A stretch of 64,000 nt of DNA from assembly GCA_028554795.2 (NCBI GenBank), contig CM068838.1, forward strand, positions 127,128,428 to 127,192,427, in the 5' to 3' direction. A program made the position numbers and the translations under genes. The notes under the pieces were generated by a model. It saw only the letters and a list, made by a program, of their open reading frames with translations, was not told where the DNA came from and ran no database searches. This document shows positions 61,676 to 64,000 of this stretch, piece by piece; position 1 is the first letter of the stretch, and each line of letters begins with the position of its first letter. The stretch comes from Sinohyriopsis cumingii. Lineage: Eukaryota > Mollusca > Bivalvia > Unionida > Unionidae.

Positions 61676-61802
61676 GAACGACGAATACTGTGCGTTCTTA
61701 TACGAAAAGCGCGGACTTGATGGAAAACATGCCCCAAGACATAAAATTGATCTTACCTAGATCATGACCAAACAACGCGCGGACGTGAAGGAAAATATCC
61801 CC
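61676..61802 (-). promoter_or_regulatory. Promoter module of gene C (right copy), two motif copies
   Basis: Minus strand: distal GGATATTTTCCTTCACGTCC plus GCGCG (61,775-61,800), proximal GGCATGTTTTCCATCAAGTC plus CGCGC (61,709-61,735), TATAAG at 61,698-61,703 and ATTCGTCGTTC at 61,676-61,686. Confidence 0.7.
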
Positions 61803-62100
61803 TACTTTTCTCATTTCATATGATCTACTATCCACATACCTGAACCATCAATAAAGAAACCCCAAATCTACTATTTACACTCACAAATCATTAAAACTAA
61901 ATCCATAATCTACAATCCACACAATCGTACGTCAGCATTTACAAAACCCTAACTATACTCTCCACATACGCTAAGAAACAATAAACAAACCCATAATCTA
62001 CTATTCACACAAACGTACGTGAGTTCTTACAAACACAAACACACACCCTCACACTATGAAAAAAGAGTCAGTGTTTATATTCACACTACTCTACCTACAC
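61801..62100 (-). repeat. Degenerate tandem repeat between genes B and C
   Basis: Repeats of AATCTACTATTCACAC-like words and CGTACGTGAG, counterparts of the array at 49,960-50,545 but longer-diverged. Confidence 0.6.
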
Positions 62101-62129
62101 ACATTGGCAAATTGATGGTTATTTCTTTT

Positions 62130-62161
62130 CTAGAGTATTGGGTAGCCCTGAAAAGGGCTGT
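62130..62161 (-). terminator. Histone-type 3' stem-loop and downstream element, gene B right
   Basis: Minus strand AGCCCT-TTTC-AGGGCT at 62,146-62,161, followed by ACCCA and then CTCTAGAAAAGAAA. Confidence 0.85.
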
Positions 62162-62188
62162 GTTTTTTGGAACTTCATGGACACCTGG

Positions 62189-62535
62189 TTAATGATGGCA
62201 CCTTACAGGTCTGGCGCCACATACACATCTTGTTCTCCAGTTGCTTTTTACTTTTTTTGGGGAGAGAGCAGAGGCGGGATAAATAGCTTCAGAATCCAAT
62301 TTTCTGTCTCTTGGATTCTGAAATTTCTTCTCTCCTTTTCCTCCTCTTCTTTGTTTCTTCTCTCCTCTTCCTCTTCTTTGTATCTTCTCTCCTCCTCTTC
62401 TTTGTATCTTCTCTCCTCCTCCTCTCTCATCCTTCCCTCTTCCACAATGGCTTCCGCGGCCAGTTCGTTCAACAGGCGCCTGGCATATTCCAGATGCACA
62501 TGAAGTTCCAACAGTTTCGCTAGTCTGGTGTTCAT
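62189..62535 (-). pseudogene. Small terminal gene B, right copy
   Basis: ATG at 62,535 starts MNTRLAKLLELHVHLEYARR and LLNELAAEAIVEEG, then a Glu/Arg/Lys-rich repeat (EEERRYKEE units). The start frame ends at 62,248, while the neighbouring frame carries on to RCVCGARPVRCHH before the stop at 62,189. A one-base shift in the A-run near 62,255 or in the purine-rich repeat explains this. Start and end are both conserved with the left copy; the middle is not (Pro/Gln-rich there, EEERR repeats here). About 115 residues. Confidence 0.68.
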
Positions 62536-62562
62536 TCTGGTGTTGATCAATCAACAAGGTTA

Positions 62563-62692
62563 GCTGGACTGACGAGTGACTTTTAATTTATACTAAAAGC
62601 GCGGACGTGAAGGAAAACATCCCCTAAAACATAAAATTGATCTTACCTAGATCATGACCAACACAACGCGCGGACCTAAAAGAAACACTCAC
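62563..62692 (-). promoter_or_regulatory. Promoter module of gene B (right copy), two motif copies
   Basis: Minus strand: distal GTGAGTGTTTCTTTTAGGTC plus CGCGCG (62,668-62,690), proximal GGGGATGTTTTCCTTCACGT plus CCGCGC (62,599-62,624), TATAAAT at 62,586-62,592 and GTCAGTCCAGC at about 62,563-62,573. Confidence 0.75.
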
Positions 62693-62959
62693 TCATTTTT
62701 TTATATACTACCCATTCCTATTCTAAAAATTTTTTTTTCATTAATCAATTCAATATACTATTCACATACGCAAAGCAATCCAATCAAACCCCAAATCTAC
62801 TCTCCCCACACCTCAAACACCAAAAAACATGATCTTAATCTACTATCCACACCAACGTACGTGAGCACTTACAAACACATACACTCACATCACAAAAGAG
62901 TCAGTATTTATATTCACACTACTCTACCTACACACATTGGCAAATCGATTGTTATTTAT

Positions 62960-62992
62960 TTTCTAGTGTATTGGGTAGCCCTGAAAAGGGCT
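62960..62992 (-). terminator. Histone-type 3' stem-loop and downstream element, gene A right
   Basis: Minus strand AGCCCT-TTTC-AGGGCT at 62,977-62,992, ACCCA next, then CACTAGAAAATAAA, slightly weakened against the other copies. Confidence 0.83.
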
Positions 62993-63018
62993 GTTTTTTT
63001 GTTTGCTATGGCAATCTT

Positions 63019-63387
63019 TTAGTTTCTAAGAATGCGATGTCCTCTGAGGATAGACTTTCTGTCGATAGGTCTGCTTCTTCGGAAAGAGAAGAAGAACTCT
63101 TTGGTGTCGATACGACAATCGACAAAGCCTCTGTCAGGTTCAGGTTGCTGCTGTTGCTGTTGTTGTTGTTGTTGTTGTTGCTGTTGCTGCTGTCTCTGAA
63201 GTCTGTACTTCTCTGTCCATTCATCTTTCTCCCTGTTCACTTCTTCTCTGAAGAGCTCTTCTATCAGATCTTCAGTGACTTTTAACATTCTCACATTCTC
63301 TATCTCTTCTGGCTTCGGTATCAGACTGTGTCTGACCCTATGCAAATTCACGTAGGCTTCGTTTAGCTTAGCTAGTTTGGAGCACAT
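63019..63387 (-). CDS. Small terminal gene A, right copy, intact
   Basis: ATG at 63,387 (MCSKLAKLNEAYVNLHRVRH), matching the left start; the longer frame upstream to 63,516 covers the promoter motif and is unlikely to be used. 122 residues without interruption: N-terminal helix, IENVRMLKVTEDLIEELFRE, an EKYRLQR segment, a Gln run of roughly 19 residues, then DRGFVDCRIDTKEFFFSFRR and a short basic end. The Gln run is much longer than the Gln/His stretch of the left copy, as expected of a CAG/CAA repeat. Function unknown. Shape resembles a small nuclear regulatory or packaging protein. Confidence 0.78.
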   Translation of the reverse strand: MCSKLAKLNEAYVNLHRVRHSLIPKPEEIENVRMLKVTEDLIEELFREEVNREKDEWTEKYRLQRQQQQQQQQQQQQQQQQPEPDRGFVDCRIDTKEFFFSFRRSRPIDRKSILRGHRILRN

Positions 63388-63414
63388 CTTCGTAGGAGGA
63401 TGAGTCGACAATGG

Positions 63415-63477
63415 ATGGTTAGACTGGAAATTGCCCCGGTTCTTAAAGTCAAAGCGCGGACGTGAAGGAAAACATCC
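63415..63477 (-). promoter_or_regulatory. Promoter module of gene A (right copy)
   Basis: Minus strand GGATGTTTTCCTTCACGTCC plus GCGC (63,454-63,476), no good TATA box (CTTTAAGAA), then CCAGTCTAACC at 63,418-63,428. Confidence 0.65.
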
Positions 63478-63607
63478 ATCCACGGTTTTCGAGCCGAAAC
63501 GTTCAATGAGTGACATGAGAGGGATAGTAAGAAGTCAAAGAGCATGAATCAAACATTCTTATAGCCAAACAAACCACAAAGGCATTTTTTTCAAAACACA
63601 ACATTTT

Positions 63608-63613
63608 TTTATT
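63608..63613 (-). terminator. AATAAA polyadenylation signal after the protease (right copy)
   Basis: AATAAA on the minus strand, about 105 bases past the protease stop, as in block 3. Confidence 0.55.
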
Positions 63614-63718
63614 CCAAATCACTTAACACCAACAAACAAATATAACATTTTTAACAATAATCCAACAATATAACATCAAACATTTTTTTCAAATCACTAA
63701 CATTTTTCAATTTACACT

Positions 63719-64000
63719 CTACTTTAAACAGGGTTGACAACGTTGTGAATGAAATTGTGATTTCCACTGTTGGAAGTCATTAGGCCATTGATGGACACTA
63801 CGTTTCCTAGCTTGAGACAAAAGATAAGCATAATGGTCACAAAACCATCGATCTACTTTCACATCGTTTTTAGAAGAAGAACGAGGATCAAAATGAGTCA
63901 CTAAATGTTCTAAGGAATAGCCTACGCTGCGATGATGCAGAAAATACACGCAATATTGTCCACACACCAAGGAATATGTGCCTTGTAATTTCACATTATT
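63719..64000 (-). CDS. Adenain-like protease, C-terminal part, runs off the window
   Basis: The frame is open from the window edge. SLVCGQYCVYFLHHRSVGYS holds the nucleophile Cys region, followed by LEHLVTHFDPRSSSKNDVKV and FCDHYAYLLSQARKR. It keeps the 4 bases missing from the left copy. Near the C-terminus the two copies part frames because of a one-base difference (CGTAGTGTCC against CGTGTGTAC), so the last 25 residues differ and one copy is shifted. The His and Asp part lies outside the window. Confidence 0.82.
   Translation of the reverse strand, partial: NNVKLQGTYSLVCGQYCVYFLHHRSVGYSLEHLVTHFDPRSSSKNDVKVDRWFCDHYAYLLSQARKRSVHQWPNDFQQWKSQFHSQRCQPCLK

Larger units (their letters stand above)
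60983..64000 (-). mobile_element. Polinton/adintovirus-type block 4, inverted, cut by the window edge
   Basis: Starts with AGTAGTGAAT, the reverse complement of the block 3 end. Reading right to left on the minus strand: protease, AATAAA, gene A, gene B, gene C, terminus, the same order as block 3. Genes A and C and the protease centre are open here, so this copy is better preserved. The remaining core genes should lie beyond 64,000. Confidence 0.88.

Overview
The window is animal nuclear DNA: AT-rich, mostly non-coding, with many (TA)n, (CA)n and minisatellite tracts, tRNA-derived SINEs, LINE fragments and one 4.6 kb satellite array. The V-SINE-like family ending in a TGGCGTTAAAC tail and the Polinton-type genes suggest a lophotrochozoan, most likely a mollusc, but no host gene settles this. 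Almost every recognisable gene belongs to integrated Polinton/Maverick/adintovirus-type elements, and nearly all are broken. Calls are from motif reading by eye; no database search was possible. Layout: a very decayed Polinton lies at 1.5-5.4 kb (polymerase, minor capsid, major capsid, small hydrophobic protein, protease), with a SINE inserted inside one gene. From 5.4 to 22 kb there are dispersed repeats, SINEs, two LINE fragments and minisatellites. A second Polinton block at 22.2-32.97 kb, read mostly on the minus strand, carries a packaging ATPase split by a LINE, small Polinton proteins, tandemly duplicated accessory genes including two BIR-domain (IAP-like) relics, a CCHC zinc-knuckle gene, and an outward-facing terminal gene D. 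From 33 to 41 kb there are a long inverted repeat, tandem repeats, a RecQ-like helicase relic and SINE pieces. A third block at 41.1-51.5 kb carries, all on the plus strand, polymerase (exonuclease half only), integrase with chromodomain, capsid genes, protease, and three small genes A, B, C before the element terminus. From 51.5 to 61 kb lie a candidate signal-peptide exon, long (TA)n tracts and the 19-bp satellite. At 60.98 kb a fourth block starts in the opposite direction (terminus, C, B, A, protease) and leaves the window. The most interesting observation concerns the small terminal genes A, B, C (two sets) and D. All seven end in a 16-nt stem-loop matching the animal replication-dependent histone mRNA 3' end (6-bp stem, UUUC or UUCC loop, ACCCA-like flank), followed by a purine-rich tract resembling the U7 snRNA target. 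The capsid/protease cluster instead ends at an ordinary AATAAA. The six A/B/C genes also share an upstream motif close to GGGATGTTTTCCTTCACGTC followed by CGCGC, before a TATA-like box. Together these look like a regulatory cassette that would couple expression of the element's accessory genes to S phase. The second and third blocks together hold a nearly complete gene set with one terminus each, so they may be one element split by an inversion.
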